This document shows, in pieces, positions 7,948 through 16,670 of a stretch of DNA of 64,000 bases. The notes below the pieces were generated by a model. The model worked only from the letters and a program-made list of their open reading frames with translations. It had not been told where the DNA came from and searched no databases. The DNA comes from Planktothrix serta PCC 8927 (GTDB lineage Bacteria; Cyanobacteriota; Cyanobacteriia; Cyanobacteriales; Microcoleaceae): assembly GCF_900010725.2 (NCBI RefSeq), contig NZ_LR734871.1, positions 56,168-120,167 of the forward strand, given 5' to 3'. The stretch's first letter is position 1. Each line of letters opens with the position of its first letter. A program made the position numbers and the translations under genes.

Positions 7948-8181
7948 TTTTATTAATCAATCAAAGTAAAGTAGTAGTAGGGTGCGTAAGCACAGCGCAC
8001 GCACCAAAAGTTTATTAATCAATCAAAGTAAAGTAGTAGTAGGGTGCGTAAGCACAGCGCACGCACCAAAAGTTTATTAATCAAAGTAAAGTAGTAGTAG
8101 AGTGCGTAAGCACAGCGCACGCACCAAAAGTTTATTAATCAATCAAAGTCGGTGCGTGCGGCTTCGCCTTACGCACCCTAC
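7948..8181. repeat. Tandem array of 62-bp units carrying the GTAGGGTGCG palindrome
   Basis: Three units of 62, 62 and 58 bp, each with lead TTTATTAATCAATCAAAG, spacer TAAAGTAGTA and palindromic core GTAGGGTGCGTAAGC..GCACGCACC, are followed by a fourth lead joined to a core in the other sequence form (GGTGCGTGCGGCTTCGCC..). Unit 3 lacks 4 bp of the lead and has a G-to-A change in its core. The array lies between the toxin-like gene and the chlB stop codon. It is not a CRISPR because there are no unique spacers. Confidence 0.9.
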
Positions 8182-8183
8182 AA

Positions 8184-9710
8184 TTAGGCTCCGACGGCTT
8201 CTTTGGCCGCATACATCACTTCTAACGAAATTTCGTTTAAACCTCGTTCACGGGCAAATTTTTCGGTATTGCGTTTAACTTTACCCCGAACAAACCCAGG
8301 AATTTTATTCAGTTCGGCTTGGGCTTCTTTTGTCCAATTCAAATCAGATCCCGCAGAAATTCCTTTGGTAATCACTTCTTTGGTATCGTGTCCGCCAAAG
8401 ATTTCTAAGAGGTGATCTTCCATTCCCAAGGTAAACGAATTATAGATTAAATCCGTCAGTTGATTCGTTCCTTCATAGCCTAAAAAGGGTTTATAACCGA
8501 TGGGGAAATTCTGAATATGAATGGGGGATGCAATCACACCGCAGGGAATATCTAAACGTTTCCCAACGTGGCGTTCCATTTGAGTTCCAAAAATAGCAGA
8601 AGGTTCAATTCGAGCAATCATATCTCCGATTTGAGCGTTATCTTCACTAATCAGAACTTCATCGCAATATTCACTCACTTGTTCTTTAAACCAATCGCCA
8701 TCATATTTGCAATAGGTTCCGGCACAAACGACATGAATTCCCATTTCCCGCGCCAGAATTTTTGTCATTGCGGCAGCATGGGTATTATCCCCAAAGACAA
8801 CGGCTTTTTTTCCGGTTAAATTCTGACAGTCAATGGAACGGGAAAACCAAGCGGCTTGAGATACATACAGGGTTTGATTATCAATATATTCGCTATAATC
8901 AACATCAGCCCCTTGAGCATTAATCACTTGTTGAATTTTGCGAATACAACGGGCTGTTTCCACGACTCCCATCGGCGTAATATCAACACAAGGCGTGCCG
9001 AATTCTTCTTCTAAATACTTTGCCGCCATTAACCCTAATTCTCGATAGGGAACTAGGTTAAACCAAGCGCGAGGCAGGTTTTTTAAGTTGTGAACTGATG
9101 CTCCTTCGGGAATCACTTCATTAATTTCAATCCCTAAATCTACCATTAACCGTTTTAACTCGGTACAGTCATGATGGTTATGGAAACCGAGGGTAGAGAT
9201 TCCAATAATATTAACGGAAGGTTTTTCGGTTTTGCCTTCAGGAATATCGCCTTTTTTCTTGGCTTTTTCCAGATAAAACTGAACGATTTGTTGTAACGTC
9301 CGGTCAGCGGCTTGCAGTTCATTGAAGCGATAATGATTAACGTCGGCTAACATAACATCGCCTTTAGAATCCAGTTGAGCGCGTTCAACAAAATTGTGTA
9401 AATCTTCTTGTAAAATACTAGAAGTACAGGTAGGAGTTAATACAATTAAATCGGGGTGTTCTTCTTGATCTTTTCTAACAATATTATCAACCACTTTTTC
9501 TTGAGAACCCCGTGCTAAAACGTTGCGATCTACAACACTCGCAGTAACGGGTGTATAGTCCCGTTCCCGTTCTAACATAGACCGCATCACGTTGAAGTAA
9601 TCATCTCCTAAAGGGGCGTGCATGATGGCGTGAACGTTTTTGAAAGAACTCGCAATCCGAAGAGTGCCAATATGGGCAGGGCCAGCATACATCCAATAAG
9701 CCAATTTCAT
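8184..9710 (-). CDS. chlB: Light-independent protochlorophyllide reductase subunit B
   Basis: Subunit of the nitrogenase-like dark-operative protochlorophyllide reductase (ChlL-ChlN-ChlB), which reduces protochlorophyllide to chlorophyllide without light. The 508-aa length is normal. D36 (PLGDDYF), the unusual aspartate ligand of the NB-protein iron-sulfur cluster, and C95 (TPTCTSS) are present. The C-terminus shows the small chlB-type domain ending [13 protein letters not shown]. The gene stands alone with no chlL or chlN beside it, which is common in cyanobacteria. It is the only clear housekeeping gene inside the 5.4-12 kb accessory stretch, and its stop codon sits 3 bp from a repeat array. 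Confidence 0.98.
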   Translation of the reverse strand: MKLAYWMYAGPAHIGTLRIASSFKNVHAIMHAPLGDDYFNVMRSMLERERDYTPVTASVVDRNVLARGSQEKVVDNIVRKDQEEHPDLIVLTPTCTSSILQEDLHNFVERAQLDSKGDVMLADVNHYRFNELQAADRTLQQIVQFYLEKAKKKGDIPEGKTEKPSVNIIGISTLGFHNHHDCTELKRLMVDLGIEINEVIPEGASVHNLKNLPRAWFNLVPYRELGLMAAKYLEEEFGTPCVDITPMGVVETARCIRKIQQVINAQGADVDYSEYIDNQTLYVSQAAWFSRSIDCQNLTGKKAVVFGDNTHAAAMTKILAREMGIHVVCAGTYCKYDGDWFKEQVSEYCDEVLISEDNAQIGDMIARIEPSAIFGTQMERHVGKRLDIPCGVIASPIHIQNFPIGYKPFLGYEGTNQLTDLIYNSFTLGMEDHLLEIFGGHDTKEVITKGISAGSDLNWTKEAQAELNKIPGFVRGKVKRNTEKFARERGLNEISLEVMYAAKEAVGA

Positions 9711-10051
9711 AGCGTGATTCTCCGTTGATGGGTGATTAGGATAGGCTTGTTTATGTTCTCAGAAATTGTGCTGATCGTGAGTCGTATTTATACTCAGCGA
9801 TCGCATCCAGAAACCGGGTTTCTCAGCCCTAAATCTTGATTTTAGACCCTAGGGGAGAACTAGAAACTCGGTTTCTTAAATCTATATCAGCATTTATTTT
9901 GACACTAAAACAATAATAATGTTGTTTAATTGCAATGATTCTTAAATTTTGAGCAATATTTTGTTAAATTCTATCTAAATGTTAAGTTAAATCCCAAAGA
10001 CTTGACATAAAATTACAAATATGATCTGAGTTATTTCTATATGAGGGAAAA
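9711..10051. other. Intergenic region between chlB and the DUF29 genes, with AGAAACCGGGTTTCT repeats
   Basis: The two flanking genes are divergent, so both promoters must lie here. Two copies of a 15-bp palindrome, AGAAACCGGGTTTCT (9809-9823) and a one-base variant (9862-9876), are spaced 38 bp apart. The same palindrome recurs at 58.0-58.2 kb and inside a histidine kinase gene at 59.4 kb, so it is a dispersed repeat. No gene is visible. Confidence 0.6.
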
Positions 10052-10498
10052 ATGCGAACATCAGAAGATTGGGAATGGTTAGCGGCGAGTTCTGAATATT
10101 TAGCGGCGATCGCAGTTCAAGAGTTATTAGAGGAAAAAAAATTAATGGAAGCAACAGAAGGGTTAGCGGTTTTAATTGAATCTATAGGAAAATCTAAGAA
10201 ATTAGCCTTAAAAAGTCAATTAACCCGGTTAATGATGCACATTATTAAATGGAAATGTCAACCAGAAAAACGGACTCCCAGTTGGGAAACTACGATTATT
10301 TCCGCCAGAGATGAAATTGCCGATATTCAGGAAGAAGTTCCTAGTTTAAATCGAAATTACCTAGAATCAATTTGGGAAACTTCTTTTAAAAAAGCAGTCA
10401 GACAAGCGGAAAGTGAAATGAGCAAAAGATGTCAATTAATATCTTTATCTTGGCAAGAAGTGTTTGAACAAGAATATACTTTATTTGATGACCATTAA
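10052..10498 (+). CDS. DUF29 family protein, copy 1 of 3
   Basis: A 148-aa all-helical protein of the DUF29 family, recognised by the centre of the domain: IESIGKSKKLALKSQL, LMMHIIKWKCQPEKR, SW..TI..AR.EI, VPSLN. DUF29 proteins are abundant in cyanobacteria, often as tandem families near mobile DNA, and their function is unknown. An ATGAGGGAAAA sequence gives a ribosome site for the ATG. Residues 1-75 differ from copy 2 at only two positions, while the rest has diverged. Confidence 0.85.
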   Translation: MRTSEDWEWLAASSEYLAAIAVQELLEEKKLMEATEGLAVLIESIGKSKKLALKSQLTRLMMHIIKWKCQPEKRTPSWETTIISARDEIADIQEEVPSLNRNYLESIWETSFKKAVRQAESEMSKRCQLISLSWQEVFEQEYTLFDDH

Positions 10499-10512
10499 AT
10501 TCAGGAGTAATT

Positions 10513-10959
10513 ATGCGAACATCAGAAGATTGGGAATGGTTAGCAGCGAGTTCTGAATATTTAGCAGCGATCGCAGTTCAAGAGTTATTAGAGGAAAAAA
10601 AATTAATGGAAGCAACAGAAGGGTTAGCGGTTTTAATTGAATCTATGGGAAAATCTAAGAAATTAGCTTTAAAAAGTCAATTAACTCGGTTAATGATGCA
10701 CGTTATTAAATGGAAATGTCAACCGGAAAAACGGACTGGGAGTTGGGCTGTTAGCATTCGTTCAGCCCGTCAAGAAATTGCTGATATTCAAGAAGAAGTT
10801 CCCAGTTTAAATCGAAATTTTATTGAGTCAATTTGGGAACAATGTTTTAAACGATCAATTAAAGATGCTGAGGATGAAATGGGTAAAAAATGCTCGTTAA
10901 TCTCTTTATCTTGGCAAGAAGTATTTGAAGACGAATATAGTTTATTTGATTATAATTAA
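10513..10959 (+). CDS. DUF29 family protein, copy 2 of 3
   Basis: The same 148-aa length as its neighbours, with AGGAG before the ATG and 14 bp after copy 1. The first half is almost identical to copy 1 (I45M and I64V in residues 1-75). The second half (SLISLSWQEVFEDEYSLFD, CSLI) is closer to copy 3. The mosaic pattern suggests gene conversion between copies after the duplication. Confidence 0.85.
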   Translation: MRTSEDWEWLAASSEYLAAIAVQELLEEKKLMEATEGLAVLIESMGKSKKLALKSQLTRLMMHVIKWKCQPEKRTGSWAVSIRSARQEIADIQEEVPSLNRNFIESIWEQCFKRSIKDAEDEMGKKCSLISLSWQEVFEDEYSLFDYN

Positions 10960-10972
10960 GGAGAAGGGGTTT

Positions 10973-11419
10973 ATGTCAACTCAAATGGATTGGCAAGATC
11001 TAGCCATGAGTTCTCATTATCTGACGGCTTTGGAAGTTAAAAACTGTTTAAAACAGGGAAATATTATGGAAGCTACAACAGGGTTAGAAGCGTTAATTGA
11101 AGCAATGGGACGATCTGATAAACGAGCATTAAGAAGTCAGTTAATTCGGTTAATGGCTCATGTTATTAAGTGGAAATGTCAACCCAAAAAAAGGAATTCT
11201 AGTTGGTCAACAACAATTTTATCAGCCCGGAATGAAATTGAAGCAATTCAGGAAGATACACCCAGTTTAAACCAAAATACTATTGATTCAATTTGGGATA
11301 AATGTTTTGAAAAAGCGGTTAAAGAAGCGGAAACAGAAATGAATCAAAAATGCTCATTAATCTGTTTATCTTGGCAAGAAGTATTTGAAGAAAAATACAG
11401 TTTGTTTGATGAAAATTAA
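10973..11419 (+). CDS. DUF29 family protein, copy 3 of 3
   Basis: The ATG at 10973 follows an AAGGAGAAGG ribosome site 13 bp after copy 2 and restores the 148-aa length shared by the family; a longer reading from 10925 would overlap copy 2 and is rejected. The domain core (IEAMGRSDKRALRSQL, HVIKWKCQPKKR, SWSTTILSARNEIEAIQ) is intact. It is the most divergent of the three, especially at the N-terminus. The three genes probably form one operon. The function is unknown. Confidence 0.85.
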   Translation: MSTQMDWQDLAMSSHYLTALEVKNCLKQGNIMEATTGLEALIEAMGRSDKRALRSQLIRLMAHVIKWKCQPKKRNSSWSTTILSARNEIEAIQEDTPSLNQNTIDSIWDKCFEKAVKEAETEMNQKCSLICLSWQEVFEEKYSLFDEN

Positions 11420-11423
11420 CCGT

Positions 11424-11451
11424 GTAGGGTGCGTAAGCGAAGCGCACGCAC
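11424..11451. repeat. GTAGGGTGCG palindromic repeat, downstream of DUF29 operon
   Basis: Compact form GTAGGGTGCGTAAGC..GCGCACGCAC, five bases after the last DUF29 stop codon. It could fold into a hairpin in the mRNA and may serve as an end point of the operon. Confidence 0.7.
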
Positions 11452-11642
11452 AAAATCAACAAAATTGAAAGCAAAAACCTAATAATTTTTAATACTAATT
11501 AAGGCGGGTTACATCGCACAAAATCAACAAAATTGAAAGCAAAAAACCTAATAATTTTAATGCTAATTAAGGCGAGTTACATCGCACCAAATCAACAAAA
11601 TTGAAAGCAAAAATTCTGAGGATTTTGAAGGCTAATTAATGG
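11452..11642. repeat. 68-bp tandem repeat, three units
   Basis: Units starting at about 11452, 11520 and 11588 share AAATCAACAAAATTGAAAGC, an AT-rich middle and (in the first two) GGCGRGTTACATCGCA. Unit 3 ends in TTCTGAGGATTTTGAAGGCT before the MITE. A further partial unit with the same TTCTGAGGATTTTGAAGG end lies beyond the MITE at 11993-12031. No coding potential. Confidence 0.8.
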
Positions 11643-11654
11643 GACGGGTATCCC

Positions 11655-11964
11655 CAGGGCTGTTTCAAAGTCGGATCTAAAATGCGATCGCTGCTCAGAA
11701 GAAAGGGCGGGTTTAGGGAGATAATTACTGATCATTAAAGCTTGTCTCGGAACCCGCCCCTACGGTTTAATTGTGGATTATTGCTCAGATGCGATCGCTA
11801 AACCTTTGATCTGGGGCAAGTTTTAGACAACATTTAAACAGAAAATATCAAAACTGTTGAAATCATTCTCCTTTTCTTTACAGAGAAAGGCTTTTAGAGT
11901 TTAGCGATGCCGCAAGGCGGCGGCTACGCCATCGCATTTTAGATCCGACTTTGAAATAGCCCTG
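11655..11964. mobile_element. 310-bp MITE with terminal inverted repeats and 10-bp target duplication
   Basis: The ends are inverted repeats of about 35 bp (left from 11655, CAGGGCTGTTTCAAAGTCGG..; right ending 11964) with one or two mismatches. Both flanks carry the identical 10-bp sequence CGGGTATCCC (11645-11654 and 11965-11974), as expected for a target-site duplication. There is no reading frame for a transposase, so it is non-autonomous. Duplications of 9-12 bp are typical of the IS4 group, which may supply the transposase; this last point is inference. It lies inside the 68-bp repeat array. Confidence 0.85.
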
Positions 11965-11992
11965 CGGGTATCCCAGCAAATAAACTTAATTT

Positions 11993-12058
11993 AAAGCAAA
12001 AATTCTGAGGATTTTGAAGGGTAATTAATGGTGCGTGCGCTGCGCTTACGCACCCTAC
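11993..12058. repeat. Remnant 68-bp unit followed by a GTAGGGTGCG palindrome
   Basis: The end of a 68-bp unit (11993-12031) runs directly into an inverted-orientation palindrome (12030-12058, GGTGCGTGCGCTGCGC..CACCCTAC). Nothing else is seen in the rest of this gap up to the trmB stop. Confidence 0.7.
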
Positions 12059-12153
12059 GGGGATTTCCTGAATGTAGGGTGTAAAAAGTATTTTATGATC
12101 CAAATTTTTGCAGAAAGCTTGACACGAGTGGATTATAAGCGGGCGTTATCACC

Positions 12154-12792
12154 CTAAGTACAGGAGAGCCTAAATAATGCTCGATAAACTGGTTCATTTC
12201 GTTCTAAAGTTGACTGTTCTCGTTCTGTGAGAACCGGAAGGGGATTTTCAGCTAACCAGTCTTTTTCAGTGCGATAAAACGCCGAATGTTCAGCAAAGCG
12301 ATCGCACATTTCTCTAGCCACTTCTTCAACATCCGACTGTACAAATACTTCTCCCCCTTCCCCTAAATAACGAGCTAAATTATTTACTAATTTCGGTTGA
12401 ACGACTCGCCGCTTTTGATGCCGTTTTTTAAACCAAGGATCAGGAAATTGAATACTCACCCGTTTTAAAACTCCAGAGGGTAAGGATTCTAAAATCGGTT
12501 CAATTGAAGTATTAGCATTACAAAATAAATAATGTAAATTGGTTAATCCTTGTTGATCTCGTAAAATATTGGCTTCATCTACTAAGGTTTCTCGAATTTC
12601 TAAGCCTAAAAAATTCCCTTGGGGTTGTAATTGAGCACATTGCCATAAAAATCGACCTTTCCCGCAGCCAATATCTAAATGAAGGGGTTGATGCAAATTA
12701 ACATAAATCTTAGACCAGTCGGGAGGAATAACCGGGGTTTGATATTTTTGTCCCAAAGGATTAACGTGTTGACGAACTCGAACGCGAACCAT
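12154..12792 (-). CDS. trmB: tRNA (guanine-N7-)-methyltransferase
   Basis: Transfers a methyl group from SAM to N7 of G46 in the variable loop of tRNAs. The 212-aa protein has SAM motif [12 protein letters not shown], the family motifs NFLGLEIR and [18 protein letters not shown], and the C-terminal substrate region, all typical of bacterial TrmB. The start at 12792 gives [14 protein letters not shown], usual for cyanobacterial members. It lies 31 bp downstream of csaB on the same strand and is probably cotranscribed. Confidence 0.96.
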   Translation of the reverse strand: MVRVRVRQHVNPLGQKYQTPVIPPDWSKIYVNLHQPLHLDIGCGKGRFLWQCAQLQPQGNFLGLEIRETLVDEANILRDQQGLTNLHYLFCNANTSIEPILESLPSGVLKRVSIQFPDPWFKKRHQKRRVVQPKLVNNLARYLGEGGEVFVQSDVEEVAREMCDRFAEHSAFYRTEKDWLAENPLPVLTEREQSTLERNEPVYRALFRLSCT

Positions 12793-12823
12793 AAATTAAT
12801 TACTGAAAAATGAACAAAATCGT

Positions 12824-13864
12824 TTAATTGAATTGGGAATACAGCAATTCTTGATGAACTTTTGCACGATCCACTAAAAACTCAATTTTTCCCTTTGATA
12901 AGGGATCATCATTAGCATAACAATCGATCCAAGTTTTACTGATAACATTCGGATCATTCGGGAGTTGATCAATTTCCCATCCGGGTAATTCTAATTCTTC
13001 CATTAAACGGCTAACTTTAGGATCATAACTCAGCGCAAAACAGCGACATTCTTCCGTTGCTGCCATAATTAAACTATGAAATCGCATCCCAATGACGAAT
13101 TCAACTCCCCGAAATACACCTTTTAATTCTCGCGGATCTTCTAAGATTAAAACCTGACTATTTCCAGGTAGGGCTTGATGGAGAATTTGAGCGATCGCTA
13201 AGTCTTGAACAGGTTGAAACGGAATCAATAAAATAAACGTCTGGGTTGCTTTTTGAAACGACACTAACGCCCGAACAATTAACGATAACCGTTCTGCTGT
13301 AAGTTGGGGATGGGGTCGCAACGTTAAGGCCACTCTGGGGGCGGGTAAATCCCACAACCGATCTACAGGTCGAGAGTCCAAGGCCCAAACCGGATCGGGA
13401 GCGAGGGTAAAGGGAATATTCCAGTCAGACAATAATCTGGCTGAACCCGAATCCCGCACACTGACGACATTACAGCGAGAAAAGGTTTTTTTTGCCAACC
13501 CTTGAGAAATAGAACGGTTCAAGGGGCCAATACCCTGCGCCCAAGCGATCGTTTTGAGTCCCATCTGTTGCGCCAATCCCATCAATCCCCCATAATAAAA
13601 AGGACTGATGGCGCTGGTGACATCTTGCATTAGGCTGCCTCCTCCCCAAATCAAGCCATCGGCGCGACGGAGGGCGTTGAGGACTTGTAGGCCATTCATG
13701 CGATCGCAGACTTCCACCTGATAATGATTTTGGGTTTGGGTCGGATTTCCAGACAGGACAATGGGTTCAACGGTAGGCGGTAGCATTTGCAACAGCGATG
13801 CTAACAAGGCTTCATCCCCACCATTGCCTTTTCCATAATATCCACTACAAATCACCCGTTGCAT
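12824..13864 (-). CDS. csaB: Polysaccharide pyruvyl transferase CsaB
   Basis: Adds a pyruvyl ketal to a cell-wall polysaccharide, which in many bacteria anchors SLH-domain surface proteins. At 346 aa it shows the family start CSGYYGKGNGGDEALL, the GLIWGGGSLMQD loop and the C-terminal FVIGMRFHSLIMAA motif, covering a complete pyruvyl-transferase domain. The ATG is preceded by a modest ribosome site. Cyanobacteria carry SLH-domain porins, which fits the role. The gene is divergent from the DUF2499 gene and precedes trmB. Confidence 0.94.
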   Translation of the reverse strand: MQRVICSGYYGKGNGGDEALLASLLQMLPPTVEPIVLSGNPTQTQNHYQVEVCDRMNGLQVLNALRRADGLIWGGGSLMQDVTSAISPFYYGGLMGLAQQMGLKTIAWAQGIGPLNRSISQGLAKKTFSRCNVVSVRDSGSARLLSDWNIPFTLAPDPVWALDSRPVDRLWDLPAPRVALTLRPHPQLTAERLSLIVRALVSFQKATQTFILLIPFQPVQDLAIAQILHQALPGNSQVLILEDPRELKGVFRGVEFVIGMRFHSLIMAATEECRCFALSYDPKVSRLMEELELPGWEIDQLPNDPNVISKTWIDCYANDDPLSKGKIEFLVDRAKVHQELLYSQFN

Positions 13865-13995
13865 GGCTTACCGTCCCTCCCCCGATTCCCCTTTTTAACT
13901 CGACATCTAACTTTATATGAGATTGCACACTGATTAAATTAACATAAATATCGGACTGAAATCTTAATTAACTTCCTGTTATCGATTGTCAAATT

Positions 13996-14310
13996 ATGCA
14001 CGCTTTATCGATTCCGACTTGGATCATTCATATTTCGAGTGTGATTGAATGGATCGCCGCGATTTGGTTTATCTGGATTTATGGAGAACTGACTCAAAAT
14101 CGAGCTTGGTGGGTTCTTTCCTTTGCCATGTTACCGTCTTTAGTCAGCGCTATGTGTGCCTGTACCTGGCATTATTTTGATAATCCGGCATCCTTAGAAT
14201 GGTTAGTAATGCTACAAGCAACCATGACCGTTGTAGGAAATACTACCCTTTGTGTGGCGGCGTGGTGGATTTGGCGCAATGCAAATTCAGTTAAAAATAT
14301 AGGCAAATAG
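13996..14310 (+). CDS. DUF2499 membrane protein
   Basis: A 104-aa protein with three predicted membrane helices and the family pattern MHALSIPTWIIHISSVIEW, SAMCACTWHYFDN, LQATMTVVGNTTLC. DUF2499 occurs in cyanobacteria and plant plastids, usually next to DUF3593 as here, and has no assigned function. The pairing suggests a shared thylakoid or plasma-membrane role. Confidence 0.93.
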   Translation: MHALSIPTWIIHISSVIEWIAAIWFIWIYGELTQNRAWWVLSFAMLPSLVSAMCACTWHYFDNPASLEWLVMLQATMTVVGNTTLCVAAWWIWRNANSVKNIGK

Positions 14311-14364
14311 TCTATATTTAGCTTGATTCTAAATCAATCCTGTATTCCCTCTAATTGTTGATCA

Positions 14365-14664
14365 ATGATGTTATCAAAAGACACCTTATTTGCTGTTTCT
14401 CTGTTTCCCTATTTAGGGTTTTTGTGGTTCTTAACTCGTTCGGGACAAATGCCTCGTTTAGCGTTAATTGGATTCTATGGAACCTTAGTGTTTGTTGCGA
14501 TTACAATTCCAGCCGGAATTTATGCAAAAGTTGTTTTGGGGGAAGCTTTAGCCAATGTTGATTGGTTACATGGTGGCGCTGAGGTTTTTTTAACCCTGTC
14601 TAATATTTTACTGGTTTTAGGCTTTCGTCAAGCGGTGATTGAAAAACAATCCTCCCAGCAATAA
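14365..14664 (+). CDS. DUF3593 membrane protein
   Basis: A 99-aa protein with three membrane helices; PYLGFLWFLTRSGQMPRLAL and HGGAEVFLTLSNILLVLGFR are typical of DUF3593. Two consecutive ATG codons at the start make the first residue uncertain by one. It forms a conserved pair with the preceding DUF2499 gene in cyanobacteria and plastid-bearing plants. The role is unknown. Confidence 0.93.
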   Translation: MMLSKDTLFAVSLFPYLGFLWFLTRSGQMPRLALIGFYGTLVFVAITIPAGIYAKVVLGEALANVDWLHGGAEVFLTLSNILLVLGFRQAVIEKQSSQQ

Positions 14665-14669
14665 CCAAT

Positions 14670-15890
14670 ATGGGTTCTTACAAAACTAAAACTCACCAAA
14701 CCGTTGTTTTAATTCTTAGTGCCATCTTAAGTTTATCTTTATTTGGCATTATGGTTTATCTGTTTGTTAATCCTAAAAATGGTTTAATTCCCTTAGTTTT
14801 TTCAGGAAATAAAAACCCGATGAACCGTTTAGAGGCAAATTCTCTGACCATTGGAATATTAGGAAAACCAGAGGATTATACCCCATTAGTTGAATATTTA
14901 AAACAACAGTTTGGTGATCAGGTAACGATTACTATTGATGGCAACTTACAAACATCTTACCAGGAGGCAAAAAACAAACTAGCGGATCAAAAATGGGATA
15001 TTGTCTTTACTCTTTCCCCGATGATTTCTGTGGCGGCTAAAGATAACAGATATGATTGGGTTGCGCGAATGTTTCCCCAATCTTCTCCCTATTATCAATC
15101 GGCATTATTTGTTAGAGATAATAGTCCAATTCAGTCTATTTCTGATTTTAAAAATACCACCGTTATTGCTTTAGGAGATTTTAATTCCGCCTCTAGTTTT
15201 TATATGCCTACTTATGATTTATTTGGCAAATCTCTCCAGGTAACAATGGGACATCGAGGAGAAATGATTCAAGAATTAGTGAAAAGTGGAAAAGCGGATG
15301 TTGGTGCTGCTGCTTATGAAGCGGTTAAAAACGATCCGAGTTTTAGGATTATTCATATTAGCAGAAATATTCCAGGTTCAGGCGTATATCTGTCTCCTAA
15401 TTTGTCAGATAATGATCAAAAAGCGATTACCCAAGCGTTAGTTAATGCACCTGAAAAAATTCAAAAAACAGCGAATTATGGTATAGATAAAGAACCCGAT
15501 TTTTCTTACTTTATCCAAATCAGTCAGAAAGCAGAAGAAGTCTTAAAATGTGCTGATTTTACTCGAAATCCCGTTAATTTTTTCTGTTCTCAAGCAACAA
15601 CTACGAGTCGAAGTCCTCTAACAACAACCTTCACTGAAATTGTAGGAACTGTTAATGGTTTAACTAAAGTAGAAAATCAAATGACTCGATTAACATTACA
15701 AGCAAAAGATCAAAGGATTTATTATGTTTTCCTCACCCCTGGGATTTTGAATCAAATTCCTAATGCGGGAAGTGGGTTAAATTTACAAAATAAAACCCTG
15801 AGCATTACAGGCGTTATTCCTCAAAAGCAACCCCATAAAATTGATAAACTTGTGATTACTGATTCTAAGCAAATCAAGGTTTTAAACTAA
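14670..15890 (+). CDS. PhnD-like phosphate/phosphonate-type ABC transporter binding protein
   Basis: A 406-aa protein. An N-terminal membrane segment (VVLILSAILSLSLFGIMVYL) anchors a periplasmic-binding domain of the PhnD/PF12974 type: LTIGILGKPEDYTPLVEYLK, WDIVFTLSPMISVAA, SISDFKNTTVIALGDFNSAS, GKADVGAAAYEAV. Such proteins bind phosphate, phosphonate or other small oxyanions, or act as sensory binding proteins. After about residue 300 comes an extra domain (FTEIVGTVNGLTKVEN.. ITGVIPQK) that looks like an OB-type beta fold and is not part of PhnD. No permease or ATPase is adjacent, so a sensory or scavenging role is as likely as transport. It lies 5 bp after the DUF3593 gene. Confidence 0.8.
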   Translation: MGSYKTKTHQTVVLILSAILSLSLFGIMVYLFVNPKNGLIPLVFSGNKNPMNRLEANSLTIGILGKPEDYTPLVEYLKQQFGDQVTITIDGNLQTSYQEAKNKLADQKWDIVFTLSPMISVAAKDNRYDWVARMFPQSSPYYQSALFVRDNSPIQSISDFKNTTVIALGDFNSASSFYMPTYDLFGKSLQVTMGHRGEMIQELVKSGKADVGAAAYEAVKNDPSFRIIHISRNIPGSGVYLSPNLSDNDQKAITQALVNAPEKIQKTANYGIDKEPDFSYFIQISQKAEEVLKCADFTRNPVNFFCSQATTTSRSPLTTTFTEIVGTVNGLTKVENQMTRLTLQAKDQRIYYVFLTPGILNQIPNAGSGLNLQNKTLSITGVIPQKQPHKIDKLVITDSKQIKVLN

Positions 15891-15956
15891 CTAAAGCCTA
15901 ATTTCTAAAAGTATTAATAAAATTAATTCCCCAAATCAAACCAGAGGAGGTTAACT

Positions 15957-16562
15957 ATTATTTTAAAATTGTTCTTAACAGGTTTATTACCTATTGTTCT
16001 CTCTCCTGAAACCTATTATCCACCCATCATCTGTTTTTCTTTAGGAGAAAGCCAAATCATTACAGTTAACATTATCCCCGATTTTTCCCTTCCTAAAATT
16101 CCTCAAATTACCCCTCCTAAAATAGACCTTGACCAATGTAATGAAATTCCTGATGGCTATGGAATTCCTGGGTTTCGACCTGGTATTGATAAAAATAAAG
16201 TCTTTCAGATGTTTGGGACTCCCACCGGAACAACAACAGGATATTGGCCTAATACCCAAGCTGTGTTTTATGATTTAGTTCCCAACCGTGTTAGTGTCGG
16301 CTTTTTATTTGATCAAAAATCAGGAAAATTACGACAAACTGAAGCCGCTTTTTCTCAAGAAGTTGATTTTCAAACGATTTTATTCACCCTTAATAGTATG
16401 TCCGGTTGTCGCTTAAACCCCAGCTTAGAAGCGGGGTTAAAAAGCGTTCATAACCGTCAAAGCCAGTATTATTTATTTGGAGTTGATTCTCTCAAAGGTA
16501 TTATTGAACGCGATCAATCTGATCGAATTTATATTGGAATTTGGGAAGCGGATTTACATTAA
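15957..16562 (+). CDS. Exported cyanobacterial protein resembling kinase-associated C-terminal module
   Basis: A hypothetical protein of about 200 aa. A strong GGAGG site at 15946-15950 lies six bases before an ATT codon at 15957 and 18 bases before the TTG at 15969. No ATG fits, so translation probably starts at ATT (rare) or at TTG. The N-terminus ILKLFLTGLLPIVL would be a signal or membrane anchor. The rest (GTPTGTTTGYWPNTQAVFYD, VSVGFLFDQKSGKLRQTEA, LKGIIERDQSDRIYIGIWEA) resembles a module I recall at the C-terminus of cyanobacterial Ser/Thr kinases. Here it is a free protein 108 bp upstream of a kinase gene on the same strand. The function is unknown. Confidence 0.7.
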   Translation: MILKLFLTGLLPIVLSPETYYPPIICFSLGESQIITVNIIPDFSLPKIPQITPPKIDLDQCNEIPDGYGIPGFRPGIDKNKVFQMFGTPTGTTTGYWPNTQAVFYDLVPNRVSVGFLFDQKSGKLRQTEAAFSQEVDFQTILFTLNSMSGCRLNPSLEAGLKSVHNRQSQYYLFGVDSLKGIIERDQSDRIYIGIWEADLH

Positions 16563-16670
16563 CTCGCTTAACCCAAAAGCTAAATTATCCTTAAGATTTG
16601 GATTAATTTTAATTTGATCAGCTAATCTAATAAAATCCGTTAAAACTGTCGGTACTAATCCCTAAATCCG

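Noticed and set aside
7948-8181. Possible CRISPR array
   Set aside because: The repeats are directly tandem with identical spacer parts, have a palindromic core seen singly elsewhere, and no cas genes are near.
10002-10025. Promoter for the DUF29 operon (TTGACA and TATGAT)
   Set aside because: The spacing of 12 bp is too short for a sigma70 promoter.
10925-10972. Upstream start for DUF29 copy 3
   Set aside because: It would overlap copy 2 and give a longer protein than its two sisters; a strong ribosome site supports the ATG at 10973.
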